A model generated the notes under the pieces. The model did no database searches. It was not told the origin of the DNA and worked only from the letters and a program-made list of their open reading frames with translations. Of a stretch of DNA of 64,000 nt, positions 28,677 through 37,478 are shown piece by piece; position 1 is the first letter of the stretch, and each line of letters starts with the position of its first letter. Origin of the DNA: Bacteroidales bacterium (GTDB taxonomy: Bacteria; Bacteroidota; Bacteroidia; Bacteroidales; F082); NCBI GenBank assembly GCA_015493525.1, contig WGCY01000009.1:62001-126000 (forward strand). The letters run 5' to 3'. The translations under genes and the position numbers were made by a program.

Positions 28677-29699
28677 ATGAAAATTCTTGTTACAGGTGGC
28701 ACAGGATACATTGGTTCCCATACGGTTGTTGAGTTACAAAGCAAGGGCTTTGAGGTAATTATCGTGGATAACCTCTCCAATTCAAGTGCCGAAATTGTGG
28801 ATAAGATTGAAAAAATCACCGGTATCCGTCCGGTTTTGGAAGTGTTTGACCTGGGCGACCGCGAGAAGACAGCCGACTTTTTTAAGAGAAATTCAGATAT
28901 CATGGGCGTCATTCATTTTGCTGCTTTTAAGGCCGTGGGCGAATCGGTCGAGAAGCCGTTGATGTACTACCGGAACAACCTTGTTTCGCTGATGAATATT
29001 CTGGAAAGCATGAAAGAGACCGGTGTCCGGAATTTTGTGTTCTCGTCCTCCTGTACCGTTTATGGCCAGCCCGACAAGCTTCCCGTTTCGGAAAAAGCAC
29101 CCATAAAAACAGCCGAGTCACCTTATGGCAACACGAAACAAATCTCGGAAGAGATTATTCAGGATACAATTAAAACATCTGATATTCACGGGATTGCTTT
29201 GCGCTATTTTAATCCCATTGGGGCACACGAAACCGCTTTGATAGGAGAGTTGCCCCTTGGCGTTCCCAACAACCTTGTGCCTTTTATCACCCAAACGGCT
29301 ATGGGCATTCGCGATCAGCTGAAAGTTTTTGGAGATGATTATCCAACACCCGATGGCACGCCCATTCGCGATTATATCCATGTGGTAGATCTCGCCAAAG
29401 CCCATGTGGTGGCCGTGAACCGTATGATTCAAGACAAGATGAAAAAGGCCTTTGAAGTCTTTAACCTGGGCACGGGAAAGGGCTATTCGGTATTGGAAGT
29501 AATCCGTGCTTTTGAAAAATCCTCCGGACGGAAACTGAATTATAAAATTGTCGGCCGGCGCGAAGGCGATATCATCCAGGTTTGGGCGGACCCTTCCTTT
29601 TCCAACAAAGAGCTGGGCTGGAAAGCCGAAAAAGGGCTGGACGAGATGGTGGCTTCTGCCTGGAAATGGGAACAGGCTTACCGCACTGAAAATTCGTAA
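28677..29699 (+). CDS. galE: UDP-glucose 4-epimerase
   Basis: A 340-residue extended short-chain dehydrogenase. The NAD-binding motif is GGTGYIGSHT, the catalytic residues are in SSSCTVYG and SPYGNTK (YxxxK), and the C-terminal SYSVLEVIRAFE/GRREGD segments are typical of GalE. It interconverts UDP-glucose and UDP-galactose (possibly the N-acetyl forms). It sits 12 bp after the acetyltransferase in a sugar-nucleotide operon. Confidence 0.93.
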   Translation: MKILVTGGTGYIGSHTVVELQSKGFEVIIVDNLSNSSAEIVDKIEKITGIRPVLEVFDLGDREKTADFFKRNSDIMGVIHFAAFKAVGESVEKPLMYYRNNLVSLMNILESMKETGVRNFVFSSSCTVYGQPDKLPVSEKAPIKTAESPYGNTKQISEEIIQDTIKTSDIHGIALRYFNPIGAHETALIGELPLGVPNNLVPFITQTAMGIRDQLKVFGDDYPTPDGTPIRDYIHVVDLAKAHVVAVNRMIQDKMKKAFEVFNLGTGKGYSVLEVIRAFEKSSGRKLNYKIVGRREGDIIQVWADPSFSNKELGWKAEKGLDEMVASAWKWEQAYRTENS

Positions 29700-29744
29700 T
29701 GGAACATGACCAATAATATGATAACAGAACAAAATAATACACAG

Positions 29745-30797
29745 ATGAAAAAAATCCTGATTACCGGCGGTGCCGGATTTATAGGCTCGCATGTGGTGCG
29801 GCTGTTTGTAAACAAATACCCTGATTATGAGATTTATAACCTCGACAAGCTGACCTATGCCGGAAACCTTGAGAACCTGAAAGATGTGGCCCAAAAGCCC
29901 AACTATCATTTTGTGCTGGGCGATATCACGGAGGATGCTTTCATTGGTGCGTTGTTTCAAAAGGAGCAGTTTGATGGTGTCATTCACCTTGCTGCCGAAT
30001 CGCACGTGGACAGGTCCATTACCCATCCCAACGAGTTTGTCATGACCAATGTGGTGGGGACGGTAAACTTGCTGAATGCTGCCAAAGCCATCTGGAAAGA
30101 CCATCCGGATGGAAAACGCTTTTACCATGTGTCAACGGATGAGGTGTACGGGGCATTGGGCAGCGAAGGCTATTTCACGGAAGAGACCCGCTACGATCCG
30201 CACAGCCCTTACTCTGCCTCTAAAGCAAGCTCGGACCATTTTGTGAGGGCTTATCACGATACTTACGGCCTGCCTGTCGTTATTTCCAATTGCTCCAACA
30301 ACTATGGACCAAATCAGTTTCCCGAGAAGCTGATTCCGCTGTTTATCAATAATATCCGGCACAATAAGCCGTTGCCCGTGTATGGGAAAGGGGTGAATGT
30401 CCGCGATTGGCTCTATGTGGTTGATCATGCGGTGGCAATTGATGTAATATACCACAAAGGCACTGTTGGTGAGACATTCAACATTGGCGGGCACAATGAG
30501 TGGCGTAACATTGATTTGATAAAGGTGTTGTGCAAAGTGGTGGATAAAAAGCTGGGGCGCGAACCCGGGGTTTCCGAAAAACTCATCACTTATGTTACCG
30601 ACCGTGCCGGCCACGATTTGCGTTATGCCATTGATTCTTCAAAATTACAACGTGAACTGGGCTGGAAACCCAGCCTGCAGTTTGAGGAAGGCATTGAAAA
30701 AACGGTGGACTGGTACCTGAACAACCAGCCGTGGCTTGACAATGTTACCTCCGGAAATTACCAGAATTACTACCGTGAGATGTATGAAAACCGGTAA
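29745..30797 (+). CDS. rfbB: dTDP-glucose 4,6-dehydratase
   Basis: I start at ATG 29745 (MKKILITGGAGFIGSH), the usual family start; an in-frame ATG at 29706 would add 13 residues. The 350-residue product has the NAD motif GGAGFIGSH, catalytic VSTDEVYG and SPYSASKASSDH (YxxxK), and the C-terminal VTDRAGHDLRYAID block specific for RfbB/RmlB. It makes dTDP-4-keto-6-deoxyglucose, precursor of rhamnose and related deoxysugars. The other rml genes are not in the window. It is the last gene of the operon. Confidence 0.95.
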   Translation: MKKILITGGAGFIGSHVVRLFVNKYPDYEIYNLDKLTYAGNLENLKDVAQKPNYHFVLGDITEDAFIGALFQKEQFDGVIHLAAESHVDRSITHPNEFVMTNVVGTVNLLNAAKAIWKDHPDGKRFYHVSTDEVYGALGSEGYFTEETRYDPHSPYSASKASSDHFVRAYHDTYGLPVVISNCSNNYGPNQFPEKLIPLFINNIRHNKPLPVYGKGVNVRDWLYVVDHAVAIDVIYHKGTVGETFNIGGHNEWRNIDLIKVLCKVVDKKLGREPGVSEKLITYVTDRAGHDLRYAIDSSKLQRELGWKPSLQFEEGIEKTVDWYLNNQPWLDNVTSGNYQNYYREMYENR

Positions 30798-30990
30798 TTA
30801 ACGATTTCCGGGGATATTTGTTCCTGATTTTTAGAAAGGATTTTGAGGGGAAGCAGAAGATAAAAAACTGTAATACAGTAGCTAAGATAAATTGCGGACA
30901 TCGGAAATATTTTTAAAGAAACATTTGAAAAATTCAAAAAATATTCCGTTCTTTGCACTCCATTTTTTGAACACGATAAAACGTACAACC

Positions 30991-31230
30991 ATGTCAAGAA
31001 TTTGTCAGATAACAGGAAAAAAAGTGATTACCGGAAACAACGTTTCCCATTCACATATTAAAACCAGAAGAAAATTTCATCCGAACCTCCATACCAAACG
31101 GTTTTATGTTCCTGAAACCGATAAATGGGTTACCCTGATGGTATCGGCTGCCGGAATCAGAACAATTAACAAAAAAGGTATTTTCAATGCTTTGAAAGAA
31201 GCCGAGGAAAAAGGTTTTTATAAAGCCTGA
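30991..31230 (+). CDS. rpmB: 50S ribosomal protein L28
   Basis: A 79-residue protein starting [22 protein letters not shown], the standard start; an upstream in-frame GTG/ATG extension to 30892 is rejected because it adds a non-homologous tail. Basic, with the L28 pattern [15 protein letters not shown] and GIRTINKKG. It is part of the large ribosomal subunit. Unlike the usual Bacteroidota order, L33 and the small DUF4295 gene do not follow; a strong terminator comes 20 bp later. Confidence 0.97.
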   Translation: MSRICQITGKKVITGNNVSHSHIKTRRKFHPNLHTKRFYVPETDKWVTLMVSAAGIRTINKKGIFNALKEAEEKGFYKA

Positions 31231-31250
31231 GTTAAAAAATTATGTTTATA

Positions 31251-31287
31251 AAAAAAAGCTGCAAATCATTGATTTGCAGCTTTTTTT
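31251..31287. terminator. Bidirectional terminator between rpmB and adk
   Basis: An 11-bp stem (AGCTGCAAATC / GATTTGCAGCT) with a 3-nt loop, A run on one side and T run on the other; serves both converging genes. Confidence 0.92.
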
Positions 31288-31305
31288 ATGCTTATCAACC
31301 CCGGG

Positions 31306-32475
31306 TTAGTAGGATTCCTGAAAGATGTCCTTCACTTTTGCTTCTAAGTTTTCAAAAACCTCTTTCTCTTCCCCCTCAGCCCGAACAGAGAAATATTTTC
31401 CCTGATTTTTGTAATAGTCAATCACCGGGTTTGTCTTTTCTTTGTATTGTTCGAGGCGGTTTACGATTAATTCGGCACTGCTGTCGTAAGGCCTTGCTTT
31501 TTCGGTATGGCTGCGTGCCGAGAGCCTTTTTATGGCTTCGAGAGTGGGGATTTTCATGTCAATCATGGCCGATACGGACATGTTTACCCGCCGGAGCAGG
31601 CCATCCAGAATATAAGCTTGTATGAGCGTTCGCGGAAAGCCTTTGAAAATAAATCCATTGGCTTTTGGATTCTCATTTATCTTGCGTTCAATAAGCTGGA
31701 TGGGAATCTCGTCAGGGACAATTTCTCCCTTGGCCATGTATGGCTTTGCAATTTTTCCAATGGCTGTGCCATCTTTTATCTCCTGCCGCATCATTTTTCC
31801 GGTAGAGATATAAATCAAGCCGAATTCTTTGGCCAGCAGGTTTCCCTGCGTCCCTTTTCCTGCCCCTGGTTTTCCAAGTAATACGATGTTTGTTTGTGAA
31901 ACAGATTTCGTACGCTCCACGACCTCCACAATATTTTCAAAGATATCATCGATTTCGCCTACGCCGTTCAGCGGATAATACTTGTTCTTTTTGGCATAAA
32001 ACTCGGCCACCGGTTTCGTCTTGTTTTCATACTCTCTCAGCCGGTTTTTGATAACTTCCAGGTTGTCGTCGGAGCGGCCGGAAACTTTGGCCCTCAGCAG
32101 CAAACGATGAATCAGTTCGTCTTCCGGGGCTTCCAGGCTTATCATGCAATTAAGGGAGGTGTTGAGTTTTAACAGGAGCCCTTCCAGAATGTAGGCCTGG
32201 ACCGTTGTGCGGGGAAAACCATCAAACAAGATTCCTTTTGAATCCGGATTGGTTTTGATTTTCTTCTCGATGAGCTGGATAACCAATTCATCATCAACCA
32301 GGCCGCCCTGTTCGATGATAGACTTGGCTTTCATTCCCAAATCAGACCCTTCGGCAATTTCTGACCGGAGCATGTCTCCCGTAGAGATATAGGTCAGGTT
32401 GTACTTTTCAAGAAGTTTTTTCGATTGGGTTCCTTTTCCCGCCCCGGGAGGGCCAAAAAGTGCAATATTCAACAT
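31306..32475 (-). CDS. adk: Tandem two-domain adenylate kinase
   Basis: A 389-residue protein made of two adenylate kinase domains in a row, each about 190 residues. Domain 1 has every key motif: P-loop GPPGAGKGTQ, STGDMLR, FDGFPRT and GRSDDN. Domain 2 keeps the P-loop GKPGAGKGTQ and STGKMMR but has FKGFPRT (the metal-site Asp is Lys) and ARPYDS in place of GRxDD, so it may be weak or inactive. The enzyme balances ATP, ADP and AMP in the cytoplasm. Normal bacterial Adk is a single domain of 190-220 residues. It is co-transcribed with hpt, 18 bp upstream. The domains look related to each other, so an internal duplication is likely. Confidence 0.9.
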   Translation of the reverse strand: MLNIALFGPPGAGKGTQSKKLLEKYNLTYISTGDMLRSEIAEGSDLGMKAKSIIEQGGLVDDELVIQLIEKKIKTNPDSKGILFDGFPRTTVQAYILEGLLLKLNTSLNCMISLEAPEDELIHRLLLRAKVSGRSDDNLEVIKNRLREYENKTKPVAEFYAKKNKYYPLNGVGEIDDIFENIVEVVERTKSVSQTNIVLLGKPGAGKGTQGNLLAKEFGLIYISTGKMMRQEIKDGTAIGKIAKPYMAKGEIVPDEIPIQLIERKINENPKANGFIFKGFPRTLIQAYILDGLLRRVNMSVSAMIDMKIPTLEAIKRLSARSHTEKARPYDSSAELIVNRLEQYKEKTNPVIDYYKNQGKYFSVRAEGEEKEVFENLEAKVKDIFQESY

Positions 32476-32492
32476 GATTTTAAGGTTTTAGG

Positions 32493-33029
32493 TTATTGAA
32501 CGATTTTGTAAATATCTTTCAGGTTGCGGGCTTGCCCGTTGTAATCAAGGCCATAGCCGATGATAAAATCATTGGGAATTTCCAGGCCGATGTAATCAAT
32601 CTTAAAATGTTTCTGATAGGAGTTTGGCTTGAAAAGCAGCGATGCTATCCGCAGGTCTTTCGCCTTTTTGTCACTCAGGTATGCCAAAACTTTCTCCATG
32701 CTGATGCCCGTGTCCACAATATCTTCTACCAGCACTACCGTTCGCCCTTCGATGGATTCATCCAGGCCAATGAGCTGCCGTACCTGGCCCGTTGATTGCG
32801 TCCCTGAGTAGGAAACGAATTTAATAAAAGAAATTTCAGCCGGGAAATGCAATAACTTAAACAAATCGCCTGCAAACATAAATGCACCGTTCAAAATGAC
32901 GAGGAATAACGGGTTTTTATCCGAGAGGTCCCGTTCCAGATCAACAACCATTTTTTTTATGGCGGTGATAATTGTCTCGTGTGAGATATACGGTTCAAAA
33001 ACTTTGTCGAGTACTTTAATTGTTGCCAT
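32493..33029 (-). CDS. hpt: Hypoxanthine phosphoribosyltransferase
   Basis: A 178-residue type I phosphoribosyltransferase with the PRPP-binding motif VVLVEDIVDTGISM and the purine-contact region YIGLEIPNDFIIGYGLDYN. It salvages hypoxanthine (and probably guanine) to nucleotides. It is first in an operon with the adenylate kinase, so both gene products work on the purine nucleotide pool. It diverges from purE across a shared 166-bp control region. Confidence 0.95.
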   Translation of the reverse strand: MATIKVLDKVFEPYISHETIITAIKKMVVDLERDLSDKNPLFLVILNGAFMFAGDLFKLLHFPAEISFIKFVSYSGTQSTGQVRQLIGLDESIEGRTVVLVEDIVDTGISMEKVLAYLSDKKAKDLRIASLLFKPNSYQKHFKIDYIGLEIPNDFIIGYGLDYNGQARNLKDIYKIVQ

Positions 33030-33056
33030 CGTAAATAATCAATTTATAATAGCTTA

Positions 33057-33064
33057 CAAAGATA
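33057..33064 (-). promoter_or_regulatory. -7 element for hpt-adk
   Basis: Minus strand TATCTTTG matches TAnnTTTG, 28 bp before the hpt start. Confidence 0.5.
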
Positions 33065-33141
33065 ACATTTCACGGTTATTTTTGGCCTGTTGGATGAGAA
33101 TTTAGATTTATTCCAATAAAATTTTAGAATCTAAGCAGATG

Positions 33142-33164
33142 TTCCCGGCTGCCCCTGCCGGGAA
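33142..33164. promoter_or_regulatory. Inverted repeat in the hpt/purE control region
   Basis: Perfect 8-bp arms TTCCCGGC / GCCGGGAA around a 7-nt loop, ending 5 bp before the purE -7 element, so it covers the -33 region. Possible operator; unproven. Confidence 0.4.
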
Positions 33165-33169
33165 ATAAC

Positions 33170-33177
33170 TACTTTTG
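33170..33177 (+). promoter_or_regulatory. -7 element for purE
   Basis: TACTTTTG, exact match, 18 bp before the purE ATG. Confidence 0.5.
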
Positions 33178-33195
33178 TAAAAAACGAAAAAACTT

Positions 33196-33702
33196 ATGAA
33201 ACCACGTGTCAGTATCATTATGGGGAGTACTTCCGACCTGAAGGTTATGGAAAAGGCGGCTTTGTTTTTGGATAAAATGGAAATTCCGTTTGAAATGCAC
33301 GCACTCTCGGCACATCGCACGCCGGAAGCGGTGGAAGATTTTGCAAAAGGAGCAGAGGAAAGAGGCCTGCAGGTCATTATTGCCGGTGCGGGGATGGCAG
33401 CCCACCTGCCCGGTGTTATTGCTGCTTCAACGGTTGTACCCGTTATTGGTGTTCCCATTAGTGCCACTTTGGATGGCATGGATGCCTTGCTCGCCATTGT
33501 CCAGATGCCTCCCGGAATTCCCGTGGCCACGGTGGGTATTGACAATGCACTCAATGCAGCCATCCTTGCGGCACAAATCCTTGCCGTGGACGATGAAACC
33601 ATCCGTACAAAGGTCAAAGCCTACAAATCGGATCTTAAACAGAAAATCGAAAAGGCCAATACCGAACTAAAAATGGTGAAATATAGTTTCAAAACGAATT
33701 AA
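33196..33702 (+). CDS. purE: N5-carboxyaminoimidazole ribonucleotide mutase PurE
   Basis: A 168-residue class I PurE with the conserved start VSIIMGSTSDL, the catalytic His in SAHRTPE, and GAGMAAHLPGVIAAST. It moves the carboxyl group of N5-CAIR to give CAIR in purine synthesis. It diverges from the purine salvage gene hpt. Confidence 0.96.
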   Translation: MKPRVSIIMGSTSDLKVMEKAALFLDKMEIPFEMHALSAHRTPEAVEDFAKGAEERGLQVIIAGAGMAAHLPGVIAASTVVPVIGVPISATLDGMDALLAIVQMPPGIPVATVGIDNALNAAILAAQILAVDDETIRTKVKAYKSDLKQKIEKANTELKMVKYSFKTN

Positions 33703-33795
33703 TAACCTGCGTTTGGGATAAGACTTATCAGGAATAAGATATTTGTCCCGACGGTTTCCTTTTTCAATATTTGTCCATGCTTCCATAGAATATTT

Positions 33796-33803
33796 TACCT
33801 TTG
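33796..33803 (+). promoter_or_regulatory. -7 element for pdxA-murF/alr
   Basis: TACCTTTG, exact match, with TTTG at 33770-33773 (22-nt spacer), 20 bp before the pdxA ATG. Confidence 0.5.
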
Positions 33804-33822
33804 TCCTTTAATTTAAGAAGAG

Positions 33823-34881
33823 ATGATAAAGGAACGATTGAAAGGAAAAACAACGCCTGTTCGTGTGGGCGTAACCCACGGCGATTTTAACGGAATAAGT
33901 TATGAGGTAATGATAAAAGCCCTGATGGACAGTCGCCTGTATGAGCTTTTTACGCCGGTTATTTACGGGCTTCCCCGCGTGGTGGGCTTTCATCGTAAGC
34001 ACATGCACCTTTTCGAATTTAACTATAATGTCATTTCCAATAGCTCAAGAATGAATCCCAAAAAGCTGAATATTCGCAGCATCAGCGACGAAGAGGTGAA
34101 AATTGAATTTGGGAAATCTGTCAAACTTGCCGGGGATTATGCTTTTCAGGCTTTGGAAGCAGCAGTGAAGGATTTGAAAGATAAGAAGATAGACATATTG
34201 GTAACGGCACCCATAAACAAGGAAAATATTCATTCGGAGAAGTTTGCTTTTCAGGGGCATACCGAATATCTGACACAGCGTTTTGGTGCTGAGAATTCAT
34301 TGATGCTCATGGTTTCTGACAAGCTCAGGGTGGGAACGGTTACCAACCATGTTCCCATTAGCGGGGTAGCCGAAAAAATTACCGAAGAGCTAATCCTTGC
34401 CAAGCTGAAAATCATGAACGATTCGTTAAAAAAAGACTTCCTCATCGAGAAGCCGAAGATTGCTGTTTTGGGATTAAATCCCCATGCCGGCGACAAGGGT
34501 GTTATTGGTACGGAAGATGAATCGGTAATACACACGGCCATCCTCAAAGCAAGAGAACAGGAGATACTGGCTTTTGGCCCTTTTCCTGCCGATGGCTTTT
34601 TTGGCTCGGGAAATTATACCAAATACGATGCCGTGTTGGCCATGTACCACGACCAGGGAATGATTCCCTTCAAACTGTTGGCCACGGAGGGTGGCGTAAA
34701 CTTTACGGCAGGGTTGCCCATTGTGCGCACCTCGCCCGACCACGGAACCGCCTACGATATTGCCGGAGAAAATGTAGCTTCGCCGGTTTCCATGCGGCAG
34801 GCAGTTTATCTTGGAATAGACATTTACAAAAACCGGCAAAAGTGGCAGGCTATGAATGCGAACCCACTTTCAGGACATTAA
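33823..34881 (+). CDS. pdxA: 4-hydroxythreonine-4-phosphate dehydrogenase
   Basis: A 352-residue PdxA. The metal-binding histidines lie in FQGHTEYL, TNHVPI and AMYHDQGMIPFK, and the family signatures VTAPINKENI and GLNPHAGD are present. It oxidises 4-phosphohydroxy-L-threonine with NAD in the DXP-dependent route to pyridoxal phosphate. Its stop is 1 bp before the chosen start of the MurF-Alr gene, whose racemase half needs PLP. Confidence 0.95.
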   Translation: MIKERLKGKTTPVRVGVTHGDFNGISYEVMIKALMDSRLYELFTPVIYGLPRVVGFHRKHMHLFEFNYNVISNSSRMNPKKLNIRSISDEEVKIEFGKSVKLAGDYAFQALEAAVKDLKDKKIDILVTAPINKENIHSEKFAFQGHTEYLTQRFGAENSLMLMVSDKLRVGTVTNHVPISGVAEKITEELILAKLKIMNDSLKKDFLIEKPKIAVLGLNPHAGDKGVIGTEDESVIHTAILKAREQEILAFGPFPADGFFGSGNYTKYDAVLAMYHDQGMIPFKLLATEGGVNFTAGLPIVRTSPDHGTAYDIAGENVASPVSMRQAVYLGIDIYKNRQKWQAMNANPLSGH

Positions 34882-34882
34882 C

Positions 34883-37375
34883 ATGTTGCACAAACAATAT
34901 TCGGGAAAAGAGCTGACTGAAATAATGAAAGCACGGCTGTTTTCACCTGATGGGCCTGCCATCGAAGTGGAGGATATACTCATCGACAGCCGCCGGTTCA
35001 TCCATCCTGCCAAAACACTTTTCTTTGCCCTGAAAGGGGAGCGGAACGATGGCCATAAATACATACGCGACCTTTACCGGAAAGGGATTCGATACTTTGT
35101 CGTTTCTGACACTGCCTTTTCCCGCACAGGATTGGAAAAAGCTTCTTTTTTTGAAGTACCCGATACGCTGAAAGCGTTGCAACAACTGGCTGCATATCAT
35201 CGCAGCCTGTTTGATATCCCTGTGGTGGGGGTTACCGGAAGCAATGGAAAAACCATTGTCAAAGAGTGGCTTTTCCAGCTAATGAATTTCGATAAAAAGA
35301 TTGTCCGGAGCCCCAAAAGTTACAACTCACAGATTGGCGTTCCCCTGTCGGTGTGGCAGATAAACCGTCAGCACGACCTGGCCGTTTTTGAGGCGGGCAT
35401 CTCCCGTCCCACGGAAATGGAGCACCTGCAAACGATTATCCAGCCTACTTTGGGAATATTTACCAACATCGGGGAAGCCCACAGCGAAGGATTTATCAGC
35501 CTGGCTCAAAAAGTGGGGGAGAAGCTGAAACTCTTTACCCGTGTCAATACCTTGATATACAATAATGACCAGAAAGCGTTGCAGGAAGTAATTATCCGGA
35601 CAGGGATTCTCGAAAACCTCGATACTTTTACCTGGGGTACGGATGACAACAGCGACCTGCGCATTATTGAAAAGCAACCGGCGGAAGCTTCAACTAAAAT
35701 TCGCGCGCGTTATCAGGATAAAGAGGCCTTTATAGAGATTCCTTTTGTCGGTGCTGCTTCCGTTGAGAATGCCATCCATTGCTGGGCAGCCATGTTGTGC
35801 CTTGGTTACGATCAACACGTTATCAGCAGGCGTATGAAGGCCCTGGTCCCTATTGCCATGCGCCTTGAGCAAAAGGAAGGGGTCAACAACTGCACCATCA
35901 TCAATGATGCTTATAATTCCGATTACAATTCGCTCACCATTGCGTTGGATTTTATGCGGCAGCAAAACCAGCACAGCGAAAAAGTTGTGATTCTCTCGGA
36001 TATTCTGCAAAGCGGGCGTGACGAAGGGGAACTGTATGGGAATGTTGCAGAACTGCTGAAACAAAAAGGGGTTTCGCAGGTTGTCGGTATTGGCGAGGCT
36101 ATCTCGCGCCATGCTGCTTTGTTTGACATGAAAAAGGATTTTTTCCGTACGACGCGCGACTTTATGCTGGGGTTTCCCATGGCCTCTTTCCGCAACCGGA
36201 CTATCTTGTTAAAAGGAGCCAGGATATTTGAATTTGAACGCATTAACCGCCTTTTGCAGCAAAAAGTACATGAAACGGTTTTTGAAATTAACCTGAGTGC
36301 ACTGGTGGAAAACCTAAATTTTTTTCGTTCTAAGTTGAAGCCCGAAACGAAAGTTATGGCCATGGTGAAAGCCTTCTCGTATGGTAGCGGGAGTTTCGAG
36401 ATTGCCAATATCCTGCAGTTTCATCAGGTGGATTATCTTGCCGTAGCCTATGTGGACGAAGGTGTGGAACTGCGAAAAGCCGGCATCCGGCTGCCCATAA
36501 TGGTTATGAACCCCGAAGAGTATGCTTTCGACTTGATGATAAAATATCAGTTCGAGCCGGAAATATTCAGCTTTCGTGCGCTGAATATGCTGGAACAGGC
36601 CATCAGGAGAAACCAACTTCCGCAGAACAAACCGATAAAAATCCATCTGAAGCTGGAAACGGGCATGAACCGGTTAGGCTTTCAGGAAGAAGAATTGGGC
36701 CAGCTGGTTTCCCGTATCAATTCTAACCCGCTGATGTATGTACAATCGGTGTTTTCGCATCTTGCGGGGAGCGACAAACCGGCTTTGGATGATTTCACCC
36801 GTTCCCAGATATCACGGTTTCAACAGATGGCGCAAAAGCTGAAAGAGGGCTTGCACGAACCTTTTATGATGCACCTGCTGAACACAGCCGGCATCAGCCG
36901 TTTTTTGGATGCACAATTTGATATGGTACGCCTGGGAGTGGGGCTTTACGGTGTTTCGTCACATGCAGAAACGGCCCGCGGCCTGCGCCATGTTACCAGC
37001 CTGCGTACGGAGATAACCCAAATAAAAAATATTCATGCCGGAGACTCGGTGGGCTACAACCGGAGTTTTGTTGCGGCGAAGGAATGCCGTATTGCCACTG
37101 TTTCCGTGGGGTATGCCGATGGATTGTTTCGCGCATTGGGAAACGGCCATTTCTCCTTTTGGGTTAACGGGAAACCGGCACCCATTGTAGGTGATATTTG
37201 CATGGACATGTGTATGATTGATGTTACGGGTTTGGATGTAAAAGAAGGGGATGTGGTGATTGTTTTCAATGCGGAACATCCTGTAACAGAGCTGGCTACA
37301 GCCGCCAATACCATTCCCTACGAAGTGCTCAGCCGCATATCGCGCAGGGTAAAACGGGTGTACTTTCACGAGTAG
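34883..37375 (+). CDS. murF-alr: Bifunctional MurF ligase / alanine racemase
   Basis: I start at ATG 34883, just after the pdxA stop; an in-frame ATG at 34856 would overlap pdxA. The roughly 830-residue product is a fusion typical of Bacteroidota. The first 460 residues are MurF (UDP-MurNAc-tripeptide:D-Ala-D-Ala ligase) with ATP motif VTGSNGKTIVKEW and FTNIGEAHSEGF. The rest is alanine racemase, with PLP lysine in MAMVKAFSYGSG (about 495, where others have VKADAYGHG), the catalytic Tyr region VGYNRSFVA, and GDICMDMCMIDVT. It supplies D-alanine and adds D-Ala-D-Ala to the peptidoglycan precursor in one protein. Confidence 0.95.
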   Translation: MLHKQYSGKELTEIMKARLFSPDGPAIEVEDILIDSRRFIHPAKTLFFALKGERNDGHKYIRDLYRKGIRYFVVSDTAFSRTGLEKASFFEVPDTLKALQQLAAYHRSLFDIPVVGVTGSNGKTIVKEWLFQLMNFDKKIVRSPKSYNSQIGVPLSVWQINRQHDLAVFEAGISRPTEMEHLQTIIQPTLGIFTNIGEAHSEGFISLAQKVGEKLKLFTRVNTLIYNNDQKALQEVIIRTGILENLDTFTWGTDDNSDLRIIEKQPAEASTKIRARYQDKEAFIEIPFVGAASVENAIHCWAAMLCLGYDQHVISRRMKALVPIAMRLEQKEGVNNCTIINDAYNSDYNSLTIALDFMRQQNQHSEKVVILSDILQSGRDEGELYGNVAELLKQKGVSQVVGIGEAISRHAALFDMKKDFFRTTRDFMLGFPMASFRNRTILLKGARIFEFERINRLLQQKVHETVFEINLSALVENLNFFRSKLKPETKVMAMVKAFSYGSGSFEIANILQFHQVDYLAVAYVDEGVELRKAGIRLPIMVMNPEEYAFDLMIKYQFEPEIFSFRALNMLEQAIRRNQLPQNKPIKIHLKLETGMNRLGFQEEELGQLVSRINSNPLMYVQSVFSHLAGSDKPALDDFTRSQISRFQQMAQKLKEGLHEPFMMHLLNTAGISRFLDAQFDMVRLGVGLYGVSSHAETARGLRHVTSLRTEITQIKNIHAGDSVGYNRSFVAAKECRIATVSVGYADGLFRALGNGHFSFWVNGKPAPIVGDICMDMCMIDVTGLDVKEGDVVIVFNAEHPVTELATAANTIPYEVLSRISRRVKRVYFHE

Positions 37376-37419
37376 TAAATGGAATGTTTTTCCTTGTTCG
37401 GATTTGAAACGAAAACGTG

Positions 37420-37427
37420 TAAATTTG
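37420..37427 (+). promoter_or_regulatory. -7 element for GT39-like gene
   Basis: TAAATTTG, exact match, 52 bp before ATG 37479. Confidence 0.4.
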
Positions 37428-37478
37428 CAAAATTATGGAAGCAGGCAGGAACTGCCCCTTTGAGAGAAATCCTGTATT

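Noticed and set aside
29118-30128. 336-codon open frame on the minus strand
   Set aside because: It is antisense to the galE and rfbB genes, which carry clear motifs.
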